From NCBI RefSeq assembly GCF_019925205.1, contig NC_083561.1, positions 2,231,217 through 2,295,216 of the forward strand: 64,000 bases of DNA. Reading direction: 5' to 3'. The DNA comes from Metopolophium dirhodum. Its lineage: Eukaryota > Arthropoda > Insecta > Hemiptera > Aphididae. This document shows, piece after piece, positions 48,416-61,695 of this stretch. Each line of letters begins with the position of its first letter. Positions within the stretch are counted from its first letter, which is position 1. The notes under the pieces were generated by a model. The model was not told the DNA's origin, made no database searches, and saw nothing but the letters and a program-made list of their open reading frames with translations. The position numbers and the translations under genes were made by a program.

Positions 48416-51400
48416 CGGAAAGTTAACATTGTTGCAGAGTAGGTACCGTTCAACTATCATTATCTGACGGTTTTTTTTCTTTAATTGTATTACATGCTGT
48501 CCGTTAAACACAGTTTATCACAATACTAATGAACTAATATGAGTGATATGTTTTTTATTCGGATAAATTAATCGTGTGGTGGCATTTATTAAAAATTTAA
48601 AACATTTTTAGTCGAGTGAGAAACAAAATATTGAGAAATACTTTAGATGAAGATGCTGTATAAGTGTACATTTTAAAGAACAGTTTATTATTATATTATT
48701 AATTGTAAAGTTTCTATACGATTTATTTACAAATATTTAATATGTGAAAAATATTGAAATGAAAGTTTATTATTTTCACGAGGACGGTATAACAAATAAC
48801 GTGTAAATCATCTTTCTTTTAAGACGTTGTTGTGTTAAGACATTTTATTTATTAATGCATTAGTTTTTAATTAGCTTTTTTTTATTAAAAAAATATTATT
48901 AAAAACAACAAATATAATAAATTTATAATTATTTCATGTATCTAATTAAAAACAGTATACAATATTTAAATGGTTTTCATTTCAATGAATATCATATAAT
49001 TATTATTATTTTATTTACAAGCTTCTGTTTATAAACCCTTTTTAACTCAACTAATTTATGCTAAAATATATAAAATTTTAAATATTAGTGGATGATGTTT
49101 GTTATGTCGTCATGAACAAATTTAAATGCCATGTTTTCATTTATAATTGTATGAAATATGAATAGTTGATAATTTGAATTCCTTAGAGATCTTAAAAGAG
49201 TGTTGGATAACACCAACGCGTTCTTTGTTGTGTATAAAATAGTTTGATTCTTTTGAATATAAAAACGAAAAAAAAATGAATGATGCAGTAAAAAAAAGCT
49301 ATAACTTTTTATTGGTAACAAAATTCAGAATAACCTCATGAAAGATACTATAAGTTTTAAATTTCAGTCGACCTTCCCACTGGAACTTTTAAAACTTGAC
49401 GAAAACAAGATTGATAAAGAATCAGGTCATTTTAGTGTCAAAAAGCTACTATTTAATAATTATCACAGTCTAACATAACAAAATAATCTATAAATACCTT
49501 ACACCGTTCAAAAAGTTTAAAGTTATTTAGACATTTCGTTAAAGAATATCAGTACAAAATTATATTAATTTATACGCTGTCGAGTTGTAGTGCATCATCA
49601 GTTGAAATATCCTATGGTAAAACCGCTTCCAGAATTTATTTATTTTTCATTATAATATGCAATTTGAAACATCGTTTACATTAATTAATATATTGATTAA
49701 TTTAAATAATAAATATAAATAAATAATAATTAATAAAAATTACCGTCGATAGATTTATGAACTTATGTTTGACAAAAAATTTAATGAAAATAGTTTAAGA
49801 TAAAAACCATTGAAAGATGAGTTTGCAAAAAGTTTAATTATACGATTAATTACTGAATATTAACTTATGACATTTCCATAACGGTAATACAATCTAAGAC
49901 AGGTTGCTTGACCAACATAGGTACAGTATTGACGTATATCATGGTGATTTGCCATACATAATTCTTAATTATTTTAGTAATCTACTTGAGAAAGCCTAAA
50001 ATTACAATGTCCCTACATTTCTATAAAGTATTATAATATTACATGAAATTGTTTAAAAAAAATATATAATTTGTTATTATTGCTTGAGATGTCGATCATA
50101 GAGACTGTTTTGAAACTTTAATAAATAAATAGCATGAGATAATTTATTTGAATAAAAATAGAATTAATACTTAATACAAATTAACTCCAATAGAAAGTTT
50201 TTAAAAATATATCGTCTTAAATTACATCAACTTATCTACAAGTTCAGATTCAGTTTGATTAAATTAAATATTTAATCATTAGAATGTATTTTTTTTTATA
50301 CAATTTAATATTAATAATCCTCTAAACGTTAACCCCGGGGCACATTGAATTAATAAAACGATCCTGCTAAGTATACATAAAATAATTTAAATTTAAATTA
50401 CAAAAATTATAATTTGATACATTTATTCTACCATGGATGTATTTAAATTTATATTATGTACAGTCCTGGTAAAATCTATGATCGATTACACAACGAGTTA
50501 CTCGGTAATAGAAGTCTGTACAACCCCATTAATATATAATGTTATATATACAACTGTTAATGTATTTATTGTTAAATAAACGACAGAAACGTATTTTCTG
50601 TTATTATTATTTTTTTTTGTGTGGTAAATACCACGTTTGTTTGTTTTTCTTTTGTTGTATTGTGGAGACGATGACGTAAGATTACTGATATTTTTTTAAA
50701 TAATTGGTCACAAGAAATATAGGAGAGAGTTCATGAAAAGGCTCTGGAAAAATAACACCAGCAATTAAAGTCTCTGTAGCAAGAAAAATATAGTATTGCA
50801 TAGGTTTTCTTTTCAGAACAAACACAGCGAGAGATGTATAATATTTATTCTCCCTCGCTTTGTCAATTATTAAGTACTGAGTGTACACACACACACACAG
50901 GTCGCACTTATACATCTAATGTCATCTAAGTCATCTATGTATGTGTACCATTTAGCTGAAAATGTTCAATAGTTATAATATTTTTCTATATTTTATTTTG
51001 TTTTTGCACAGTTAGTACCACTCTATGTACGGTATACTATGTATTAAATCATAAGCGGCTATCTCCATTATGTGACGCATGTTGAAGGTGGATGCGATTA
51101 AAATAAAGGACAGAATACCTTCGTCCTAGACCATTTTTAAAACCGCGACTCTGTAGCGCATCCCTTATATTTATTAGGTTTCTCATATTGTTGAAAATTA
51201 TCGGTCGGTGTTGAGACATAGTACAACCTTATTGTTCGTTTGCGAAATATGTTTTTTTCCGTTGTCGGATATGCGGAAAATGTATCGGCCCGTAAGTCGT
51301 AACATTATACTATAATAGTTTATTTTGTCGTTATTATATCGTCGGTTGGAGCTTATCTGTACTGCGGTCGACACGTAGGAGGAGGTCAGTCTGTAGGCAA

Positions 51401-52005
51401 AATACTGTGCTTACCAGTTTCTATTTTACAAATCGAAAGTGCTCTACTTCAACACGTTAGAACCGTTAACATACCACTACAGTATGATAATATAACTATT
51501 TATTTTTTTGAATGAAAATCTCATACAACTTATATTGCAGTGCACATAAATAAGTGGCGTGGTGACCGGTGTTCACCCGATGCGATTGCGTCAGTCCTAG
51601 AAATCCATTTATTTAGCTATGTTAGTTATGTGATATAAGATATTATTTCCCTATGTATATTGTATACATATGCCATTATTTTTACTATTTGCGTCAGAGT
51701 TTGAAACCTTGTCACCAACATTACTGCACATAATATGACGTATACCCACGATGTAATTTCGGAAAAATTATGTGTGAAAAGTTGTACTTGTACTTCTTGT
51801 GCGAATGTAATAATACCTATATGATTTAAAGTTAGTACCGATTTAATTGTAATTATATAATATTAATTATTAACTAACCATTGCCTAAAAATCGTAAAAA
51901 ATATTGTTTTAATTATCAAAAGAAAATTGGGATTAGTAGTTTTATTAAAGGATCCGTGACTCCGATAAAAGAATTTTACCGGAGTTTGGTTAACACTCGG
52001 TACCT
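48416..52005. other. AT-rich non-coding stretch, no gene seen
   Basis: Mostly AT-rich, with a somewhat GC-richer patch at 51040-51440. Short open frames (for example 50682-50915, minus) show no recognisable domain. No RNA gene that I can support. Confidence 0.6.
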
Positions 52006-52038
52006 TCTCTCTCTCTCTCTCTCTCTCACCCCCTCTCA

Positions 52039-52091
<53 letters not shown>

Positions 52092-52112
52092 TCACTGTCT
52101 CTCACTCTCCTC
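52006..52112. repeat. (CT)n microsatellite, interrupted
   Basis: Two long CT runs (52006-52026 and about 52043-52087) separated and followed by C-rich variants. The opposite strand is (GA)n; the open frames here are Leu-Ser or Arg-Glu strings and are not genes. Confidence 0.95.
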
Positions 52113-54810
52113 ATAAACCTCTTTAGCCAGTTACGGCAGAGTGCACCGGTGATAGATACTGTTACTCATATTATTCGAGAAAGACAATTACCATTTCTGT
52201 ATTATGCAATTAAAGAGCTTACGAGCTTCGGCACAATGTTGGTATTAAAATTAATAAGCCGTTTTAAATAAGATACTCGGCGCTTTTGTTTGCGAGGTAT
52301 TGTCTCGCCAACATTTTTCGCAATATTATCTATTCATTGTTTGGAAACAGTTCACTCTCTCCCACCCTTTATAAAATGATGTTTCACTGACGACCATTAT
52401 AATCGCTTGCTTAAAACAAATTTTGAAACTTATTTAAGCAATAATAAGTGATATTATATTTACGTGAACTATTATGTACAAGTTCAAAGTGTATTATTAT
52501 TACTTTTTTATTTTTTTTAAGCCTTGTATACAAACTTGTATATTTTTTTGTTTTGAAGTATTTACCGATAAAAAATATTATATTGATATAAACGATTAAA
52601 ATTATCCCTCCTTTTGTATGCGTGTTATTGTTTTATAAATCATTCAAAGTGAAAGATTAGCATAATAAATCAATATTGAATTGTTGGTTCTTTCTAATTC
52701 TGGCAATTTTTTTTTTGCTAAAACTTTTTGGGTTGGTGTTATAGTTATTCTATAGTTGTTAATATATATTTTATGCGCCTAAGAAGCTTAATTTTTATAA
52801 TTTTGAAGTCCCAGACAACTGTTTTTTATTACCCACTAAATACAGATATTGTTAATGAAAATATCAATATATTTTATTGTTAAGGACAATAATATTTGTT
52901 GTTTGACTTAAACAGAAGCTCTTAAGGGGTTTAGGTATTTCATTTTATATTTAGGCAATTATATTATAATCGTATGCATTTACGTTAAATGTTTAAACTA
53001 AAAATAAAATTGTACCTACTATTATTTTACCTAATATTATTCCATAAAAAATTACATTTTTATTTCTTATTTCAAAAAATAAAACGGCAGTAAATTTATT
53101 TCATATTTAGAACCATTCCTCGAGAACTTTCTTTTTCTCTCGCTTATTTCATCAACCATTTTCCCTTTGCATGTCCCCTGACACTATTTCTCAAAAAAAG
53201 TAATATTTACTTTAACCGAAAATTCTATTTATAGTTTAACGTTTAATGTATATACTGTAAACTGTTGTGTATTTTCAACAGAATTTTCAATCTCTTATTT
53301 AGGTATATGACGTATAAATACTTTTCAAGAGCCTCGTTACGAATGAATAGAAAATACGACTAAATAAAGAGAGATTACGAAAGAAGTTTTAGGTAAATTT
53401 TAAATAAAAGTAATTTCAACGTGGAAATCGTAAACATCTCAACATTTAGACAAACTGAATTGCTCCCTGGAGTATTTGTGAATATGCTACGGATAAGAAA
53501 GGATTTTTTTTTTTTAGTTCGGAATTTATAATTGGATTTAAATTATAAATACTTTTATGGCATATTATGGAGTATTTAAAATATACATAATTATACATTA
53601 AGTATTTTTGTACATTATTTAAGTTCTTGTCTTATACCATTCAGGCATTTTAAATGAATGGCTTGTAATACATACATTAATTATTGAAAACTGAAATGAG
53701 AAAAATAAGTAAAAAACACAGCAATATAAATGTAAATTTTCATATTTTTAGATTTACCGTATTGTACGTTAGAGATAAAAGTTAAATTAAAATATATTTG
53801 TGTCCCTTATTTCTTGGAATTTAAAACTGTATATTATTTTACACGGAAATGCAATTAATATTTTTCGTTTGAGATACAGTTATATATTTATTTATTTTTT
53901 CATGGTTTTGGTAACACTGGAAATATAAATCGCTGAAATTTTAATAGGAAACTTAATGGCGAGTATAATCGTCTTTAACCAACTGTGGGCGGAAGGCGTA
54001 TTAAGTATAAATATTATATGTGACGTATTTTATACATTATTAATAATTTCCGTACGTAACGGAGTTAATAATTATATAAACCGTTTCGTGGGAATTATCC
54101 TCTGCGCCTCTATAAAGGTACCGTAGAAGTTTGTCATTTCGGTAAGGGCTCTCATTCATTATTCTAGTCGCATATCATTGTATTTGCTGTATTCAATAAT
54201 GGACACTTAGACGGTTTTGGTAATGTCTGAGACATGATTAACGTTTCAGAGGTTTTTAATGATTTAGACTTTGGTAATATTTCAAGCACGACCGCGGGCC
54301 AGATTGAATCAGTGTTTACAACTACAACGCTAATAATGACAGTTCCATCCTAATCGCTTTGTAATTAATTTTAAAACTATTAGTTGTAGCACTGATGGAG
54401 GATGTCCAGAAAATTATACCATCAGCACGGACTAGGGTACAAGTTTGTCAATGTAAATAGTTAACTAAATTCGCGTCACGAAAGATGTCAATTATTTACA
54501 GTTTCTAATCATAATACTATTATAATACGATTGAAATCGGTGAAAATATGATTAAATCGAATACCATTACTAACCATGAAAACAACGTCATCGTGGAAAA
54601 TAATTGCTTGCGTTACCTCTACCTATTTTTCCATGTGGTAACTGGGTGGTAACTACGATGGTATTATTACATCCGCCAGCCTATATGTATTACCTGTCTA
54701 CGTATATCGTATTGATAATATTGTTATAATGATTTTATTTTATTTTTATCAAATGCATTAATTTTACTATTAAAATAGATATGAAATATTTTGTCGTGAA
54801 TATTAATGTT
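52113..54810. other. AT-rich non-coding stretch, no gene seen
   Basis: No open frame of interest across 2.7 kb, even among the short ones. A slight GC rise at 53940-54680. Confidence 0.6.
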
Positions 54811-54835
54811 ATATTTTTTTTTTTTCCAGGTAAGA
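54811..54835 (+). other. Strong candidate recursive-splice (ratchet) junction
   Basis: A run of 12 T residues and CC leads to AG at 54828-54829, directly followed by GTAAGA at 54830. This is a close fit to the juxtaposed acceptor-donor consensus (Y-tract, CAG|GTAAGT) used for stepwise removal of long introns in insects. A TTAATG stretch upstream (54802-54808) could hold a branch point. The motif is visible; its use is inference. Confidence 0.45.
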
Positions 54836-54891
54836 TTAAAGAGACTTATTTATCATACGAAAACTAGTTTAAAAATGCAAAAACGCAAAAC
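54830..54891 (+). other. Candidate 62-nt exon (RS-exon or small 5' exon)
   Basis: Bounded by the strong acceptor ending at 54829 and by a donor CAAAAC|GTAAGTAA at 54891/54892. If included in mRNA, it contains an ATG at 54875 opening a frame MQKRK that crosses into the donor. The bases just after the acceptor (GTAAGA) would regenerate a donor, the arrangement called a recursive-splice exon. It could equally be a short untranslated or start-codon exon. No protein evidence. Confidence 0.3.
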
Positions 54892-55388
54892 GTAAGTAAT
54901 TTTTTTGTTTTTGTTAAACGCGTCGAATACAAACTCAGTATAAATCTAGACCTTAACAAAATGCCACGGGTTAAAGATTATTTATTAACATAACGAATAT
55001 TTTATCGCAGAGATGAGACGAAACCAGATGAAAAAAAAAAAAACCATATCTATATGAAATCGTTTACATAGTGCTCGATACATCATATATAACGCGTTTA
55101 TTATATGTTTGTTGATATTTAATAAATACATAGAATAAAATATATTATAATATTATGTGCTGGGTCGATATTTTTTTGGGATCGTTCAGTTCTGTTCCCT
55201 CTCGTAAAATGTATACCGTCTGGGGATCGCTAAATCAAAGACCGGAACGCTGGCGCTGCAATTCACCGGGAGAGCACTTATTCGAGACGCTATACCGGCG
55301 AAGCGTAAAAATATTGTTTTTATTTTTTCGCTTCGGCGGCAATTCACGCTGTCAAAATGCTGTGTACAACATTAGGTGATGACCTTGG

Positions 55389-55414
55389 AATAATAATAAT
55401 AATAATAATAATAA
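55389..55414. repeat. (AAT)n microsatellite
   Basis: About eight AAT/TAA units. Confidence 0.95.
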
Positions 55415-55759
55415 ATACCGTCGGGAAACGGTATAATAATATTATAGTATACGTCTGTACGCCTTGTAAATAAATCTCAGAGACGTGTGTACTTGGGTCT
55501 GCTCGTCGAATTTTGTATATTATAATACACTATATACGATTTTATCGAGGCCTTTTATGTACCTAGTAGGTAGTCCAAATCACAATTTAACCGATTCGTC
55601 GTCGTTTTAATATTTAGTCGAACCATGATGTACATACACACTCGATTCGAACGAAAATGAATAATACAGACGATTAATCGCGTCCCTGCACCTCTCTGTA
55701 GCTGTATCGCGATCGGTGTATTATAATTTAAGTGTATTTCGGTTCGAATTTTGTTATGC

Positions 55760-55784
55760 CGTCGTCGTCGTCGTCGTCGTCGTG
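55760..55784. repeat. (CGT)n microsatellite
   Basis: Eight CGT units; on the minus strand it gives a short poly-Arg string in one frame. Confidence 0.95.
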
Positions 55785-56892
55785 TTGAGGGCGGGCGACG
55801 TATACCGTAAACGTGTCGGGCCATAAAAAGGCTACTCCGAAAAGTCTGTAGGTGTATAAACGGTGTGAGGGGGTGCGAGGGGTGCGAGGGGGGGGGTATA
55901 GGGTGGTTCACGGCCAACACACGCACTGCAGGCCTTTCCTATCAAAATAAGATAGTAATATTTTAGTTGCGTAATTTTTCTAGCTCGCCCGTTCATCGCG
56001 TAATCCCGGGGCTTTTGAACAGCCGACGGGTTTGTCAACGGCGAACAGCATCTGCGCGCGTCTTTGAACCCCTCCGTTTTACAGTGCCCGGATTAACATT
56101 GAAATGCTCGAGATGGTATAAAGTTTATACACCGTACCCATCACACGGGGTCGTCCACCTCGTCCGCCGCCCGAGAGCACCACGGTTTTAGGCAGGTACG
56201 CGCGTTTAACGAGACGTTTTTAACGAGGCACTTGCGTAATGGTAATAATAATACATAATATAATTTTATAATCGTGTCTGGCGTGCTAGGTTCGCCCGAT
56301 GCACGGGTCCAGCCGGCGTCCGTAGTTTAATGTTAATGTTATTATTATTTTTTATTTTTTTTGCACGTTTTTCGCGTAGGCAACGAACACAATATTATAA
56401 TATTCTGTGCCCTATTTTCTAACCTAACCTACCTGCCTAGAACTGTCGTGGCCGTACGCGCTATACGCTGTCGTCGCCGTCGTAGAATTTTATCGTTTCG
56501 CAACCACGCGGCTCACGTAGGATTTGAGTCTGATAAAAATGCATTATCGGAATTGAGATGTACACATAAAAACAAAAAATAAAATAGAGCAGAAACACGC
56601 GTATAATATATAAATGTACTCGTACGTATAATATTATTATATTTTCGTATTATATATGCGTGTGTATAACATGTATGAGAAAAAAAAAATAAGAAAGTTT
56701 CAACGGGTTTGCACGTCGCACCGGGGTTTTCTCGATAGTCGCATGGTTTATTCGTATAATAAAATAAAATGTTGTACGGCATTTGGAGACGCTAACGTGA
56801 AGAAATTATCGAAGCCATTTCAACCCCTAACCCTCCCCCTCCATCACCCCGCCCCAAACTCATAGCTGTCGGTAAAATCCAATTTATATCCA

Positions 56893-56910
56893 TTTTTTTT
56901 TTTTTTTTTT
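56893..56910. repeat. 18-base poly-T tract
   Basis: Eighteen consecutive T residues; could be the remnant tail of a minus-strand retrocopy, but nothing adjacent supports this. Confidence 0.9.
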
Positions 56911-57120
56911 GGCTGATCGCCCAATAGTAAATATTATATCCAGGCCGATGAATATTTCTTGTGAGATTTCGTACTAGAGCGGCTTGAAAATACAATTTAA
57001 ATCGTGTCGATACGTCGAAGCAAACTAGATTTTTTTTTATCTAACCGTTTTAAATCTTTTAATATTACATTTACTGTTAATGCTTGCGCGTATACGAGCA
57101 GTACCTACCTACCTGCCTAC

Positions 57121-59613
57121 GTGTTTCAATCTCTATATAATTGAATAAAATCATCTTTTTTAAATAATTAAATTGGACTTTTTATAATATTATTATAAAA
57201 TTAATAAATATACAAATTACAAAGTACGTTTCAGTGTACAAGTGATTTGAATATTAGAGAAAATATTTTAATTTTTTTTTTCTAACTACAAAAATATATA
57301 TTGTAAATTCACGGTTTTGTGTACCTAATTAGTTCACTATTCAGATTCCTGATTTGTCATTAACTGCATAATATTCCAAATATTTTATTTCAATAAATGA
57401 TAAAGAACTGAGAACTTAGTATAGAATTTAGTAATAAATATTATAGAATTTTATGAATTTTTAATATTTACGACAAATAAATTAATATAAATAATATAGT
57501 AATAAATATTAAATTAATGTTAAAGTTTTTTGAAAGTATTCAAAAGATATTAATTTTAGATTTAATACAATCTGTTTGTGTATGAAATATAGTTTAGTGT
57601 ACGAATTCATAACACACTTTTTAAATAATAAAACTTTCCTATCTATTACGTTTTGGTCTTATAATTTTGAAAGTCTTGAAGCTATTAAATTCCTAAAACA
57701 TTAATTATTAGAAAACATGATATTTATGACAACGTCAAGCAAGATTGTGCAAAAAATTGAACCTTCAATAATTACAATAATCACTCGTAATGCTAATAAT
57801 ATGCTAATATGCTAAAAGTTTATTGTAATTAGTTTATATATATAATTAATTTTACGAAATTAATTTGGATATGTGCGGTTTAAAATTGCCAATTTCTGAA
57901 ATGCACTCTTACTATAAATGTTGATTTGACATAGCAGTATAGCTGTAGTGAATTTCTGTGATATTCTCTCCATAAAATCGGCAATATAATAATATAGCCA
58001 TTCAATACAGACGCTTACAACATTCTGTGTATATAATAATATATAATATTCATAATTTTTATGGACATTTATCATTTTAATTGTTTTCATTCTCGTATCC
58101 AGTCATTATATAATATATTATGTTCTTATATCATGGCCAACAGCGTAAATGATTGGAACCCCTTAAAGTCGATAATGCATCAACAAAAATGTTCCATTCG
58201 TAAACTCAGCACAATCCCTTCAACAAGATGTGTAAATGGACGTTTTGAGCCATAAACAAATTACTGACGAACCCGACCATGAATAGCGTGATGAAAAAAC
58301 CACTTCTTCAAATTTTCCTTTGTTGCTACTTACTTTAATAGGAGCGGGTTTTTTTTTTTATTTTTTTACTTCATTTAAAATTATTGACGAAATCTTGTGA
58401 AATAGTCTGATCGTAACTCACTGTTTAACGGAATAAAAATAATAATACTACGCACGTAGGTCGACTTATTTTGCGATATTTAAAAATTCTAATGGATTTT
58501 ATTCTTATATAATATTATATTTTGATATTTATATTCTTTAAATATTATGTATACCTAGTAATAAACTGACGAGTGATGAAACATGTCGATTTTTTTACTA
58601 ATATTATTATTATGTTTATATTATTTTATCAAACAGTATATTTTACAAGATTTATGTCGTAACGTATCTAACGTTTGAGATGACGCGTGTTGACTAGATA
58701 TATAAGAGCACATAATGTTTTAAAATATTATATGATCGTTAGAAGTTATATGTATATGTTATATGATAATGTTCGTATTTTATATTCGTAGTTAATACTA
58801 CTTAGAAAGGATTAAAAAGCATTGGTATCAAATGTCTGGTGTATACACAGAGTTTATCTGTACTTAGAACACATTTGTTTTTGTGCCGTTGTAAATTATT
58901 TAGTATTTACGTTTCGCTTTGTTTCAAGTTTAATTTTGTCTTTATAAATTTACATTATTTCGAATTTAGTTTTTATAAGTTCTTATATGGAAAAAAAAAC
59001 AATGATCATATATTTTCTCGAATTAAAATGCTATATCATGATTTCTCTGGAGACAAATTTGAATAAGAAACAACCATGATAATATGGTTGTTGAATTATT
59101 AATCTGTACATATCTTAGGAAATAAATTGTTGGGTGCCTCAGTTTAAGAAAATTTGCCCGCATCATTAGTGTTATAAAAACCCATTTGGATACCAAAAAT
59201 ACTCAAATTAACGACCATACGCCATATATTTTATACGTACACCTATTGAAGTTGTTTGCAAACCGAATGGGTACTGTAAATACTGATATATATATATATA
59301 TATATAAATATAGTTGAATTTATTAAAAAAAAGCCCGGTTTGTGTAGGTATTATTCTAGTATTATAGTGTTAGAAGAATTGTTTGTTTTGTCTGAAATAT
59401 GATAAGAAACTTTTATTTCATGTAAATCCGCGAAATTGTATTTATTTTTTTTTTAATTTAGTTAATTCGAATCGACTTCACAAAAATATTTATAGTAAAA
59501 CAATTAAATAATAATGCGCGATTCGAGCGCTAGAAGAATGAAAAATGTGTGATCAAAAGAGAAAGTGAATTCAATTTAAATTTGTACAATTGAATCGTCG
59601 ATGATAATTATTT
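57121..59613. other. AT-rich non-coding stretch, no gene seen
   Basis: Low GC, dense stops and a (TA)n run at 59285-59306. Short open frames (57860-58090 minus, 58061-58255 plus, 58839-59066 plus) are unremarkable. Confidence 0.6.
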
Positions 59614-59864
59614 CTAAAAGAAGGGTTTGGTACAATGACTCGATTGGTTCGATAGGGAGAGAGACATAGGTGTATAGTAACGTCTTGTTTTTGATATAAA
59701 GACCTGTACGTTTGAAACGCTGAGCCCCGATATGTGTTTAACGTGATTTATATTGGTTTTGTAGCGAGAGGAGATCCCCGCCGGCAGCAATAGCTCCAGG
59801 GTGGAAAAATAAGAAAAACCTTCTTCGTCCTTTGGAACAAATTTATGAAACAGATTGAAATAAC
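59614..59864 (-). other. Tentative minus-strand coding exon
   Basis: On the minus strand an excellent acceptor precedes this block: a ~24-nt pyrimidine tract (TTTTTCTCTCTT, A, TTTTTCCTTTG) ending in CAG at 59867-59865. The frame after it reads GYFNLFHKFVPKDEEGFSYF and then STLELLLPAGISSRYKTNIN, a balanced composition with local GC above the flanks, and remains open to a stop at 59614. A weak donor (ACAG|GTCTTT, around 59705) is the only internal one seen, so it would be a terminal exon. I do not recognise the protein. It could be a chance open frame next to a T-rich run. Confidence 0.2.
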
Positions 59865-61000
59865 CTGCAAAGGAAAAATAAGAGAGAAAAATGTAATAAT
59901 AATAATAATAATAAAAGCATGTTGTGGATGATGGGGGAAAAATATATATATGTATATAATGAAGTGTAGCAGCCACTCCAGAGACTTATGAGAAAAAAAA
60001 ACAACCCCTAGCATACGTAGTTTTCACGACTCACTGGACACGTCCACACCGATATGGCTGGCGTTTGAAAATTCGATTTTATGTCTTAAAACTAAATGCG
60101 AATGTGCGATTTTCTCACATAAAACACAATATATACAATAATATGTATATATTATACAAATTGTATCATTCTGTTTAAGTATTAGTTTTCGTTGTATTAA
60201 ATTGTGTTTTCGTTCACATCGTGATAATTTGATATATTTTAAAAGATAAATTTGATAATGTAGTTTTTCGTGTCGTATACATTTTTACAACGTATTTATC
60301 TATTGAATTCGAATAAAATTAAGTTAACGAGTTCTCGATACTTCCAAGTTCTGTACACATAAAATAAATTAGCAATACTTTTAATTATTATTATTATTTT
60401 AATGTCCATTATTATAACGATGGTTTTTGTTTAAATTTTTTAATGTTAAAGAATAATTGTATAGTATTTTTTTTGTACCTATAGATAAATACTTTGTTTA
60501 TTTTAATTTTAATATCATTTTAGAAACTAAACGAAACAAAATATCGTATATAACTCAATATATAAGTAGATGTCTACAGAGTTATAACCATAATAAATAC
60601 AATAATTGTGTTTTACTGTTATCAAAAAATAACTTAATATAATATAGTGTTTTCATAATTATTTTTTTTTATGAGCTTGCCAAATTTTCTGGAAAAATTT
60701 CATCTGCGTCGAATAATTATGACACGATGTTATGTTAACATTTTAGTTTAACAAATTAAATAACTATTATAGTAGTAGTTTAATAACAATAATAATATTG
60801 TACTACATGACCTACCTATTTATATAAAGTGATTTTAATTATAATTTATGCAATATTAACCGCAGTAATGGTATATAAACATTATAAACACGAAAACCAT
60901 AAGGTGTGGGGGGGGGGGGGGGGTATTTAGAAAATATCGATGCGTATATACTTTTATAATACGCACGCGCCATCATAGCGCATGCGGTATTAAGATTATA
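59865..61000. other. Non-coding stretch with microsatellites
   Basis: AT-rich. Holds an (AAT)n run at 59893-59914 and a 16-base poly-G at 60908-60923; no supported gene. Confidence 0.5.
60908..60923. repeat. 16-base poly-G tract
   Basis: Sixteen consecutive G residues. Confidence 0.95.
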
Positions 61001-61148
61001 ATATTATATAGGAAAATAGGATTGGCTCGTACCGGACCCAGTCGGTTGGAAACCGATGGTTTGGGCGATCATCGACCGGAGCGCCCTTAAAAATAGGACA
61101 CTAAAAATGTTTTCGCTGCCATACGGACCCCTCCGACGGGGGTGAGTG

Positions 61149-61207
61149 AGAGTTAGAGAAAAAGGGAGAGAGAGGGAGGGAGAGAGGAAGAGAGAGAGAG
61201 AGAGAGC
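61149..61207. repeat. (GA)n-rich tract
   Basis: Interrupted purine-only run of GA/GGGA repeats ending in about nine GA units. Confidence 0.9.
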
Positions 61208-61664
61208 TGATAATGCGGAAACTAATCGATATAGATGTTTTGAGTGTTAGTGCGTATGTATAATATATTATTTTATTATTATACATAGTGTTACTGTACA
61301 AACTACGCAGTATAATATATTATTATTATAATAATGCGATTTCTCGTAGTAGGATTTGAATTTCTGACTACTGCAGCACGTTCTCGTTTTTATCATCATC
61401 ATTATTATTATTATTATTATTAATATTGTTATCGCCGTGTCATCGTTCTAATATTATATAATACAATATAATAATAATATAATATTATCATACTGCACCC
61501 GTGCCTAAATATTATGTTATATCCAACTGATGTTAATTAGTCGTTGTAGATACGTTACGCGTTGCGTTTTAGGGTCGTAATTGAGGTTTGCATTTACGTT
61601 CGGTAGTCAAAGGTCGGCAGGGGGTATCCTCCCGCGCCCCGCCGACGAGGTTGCCGTGTCAACC

Positions 61665-61665
<1 letters not shown>

Positions 61666-61691
<26 letters not shown>
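61666..61691. repeat. (AT)n microsatellite
   Basis: About 13 AT dinucleotides. Confidence 0.9.

Positions 61692-61695
<4 letters not shown>

Larger units (their letters stand above)
54892..57120. other. GC-elevated island, non-coding
   Basis: GC rises from about 55150 to 57120. The 74-codon frame at 55155-55379 (+) has a balanced composition but no recognisable domain, and the rest are low-complexity or overlap on both strands. Contains (AAT)n, (CGT)n and an 18-base poly-T. Confidence 0.45.

Noticed and set aside
50074..50100. TTATTGCTTGAGA, matching the first 13 bases of insect miR-137
   Set aside because: The rest of the mature sequence differs and the flanks do not fold into a hairpin by eye.
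51863..52126. Arg-Glu / Leu-Ser open frames over the CT microsatellite
   Set aside because: Pure dinucleotide-repeat translation.
56893..56910. Poly-T as the tail of a minus-strand processed retrocopy
   Set aside because: The sequence upstream on the minus strand carries no recognisable coding remnant, and no flanking target duplication was seen.
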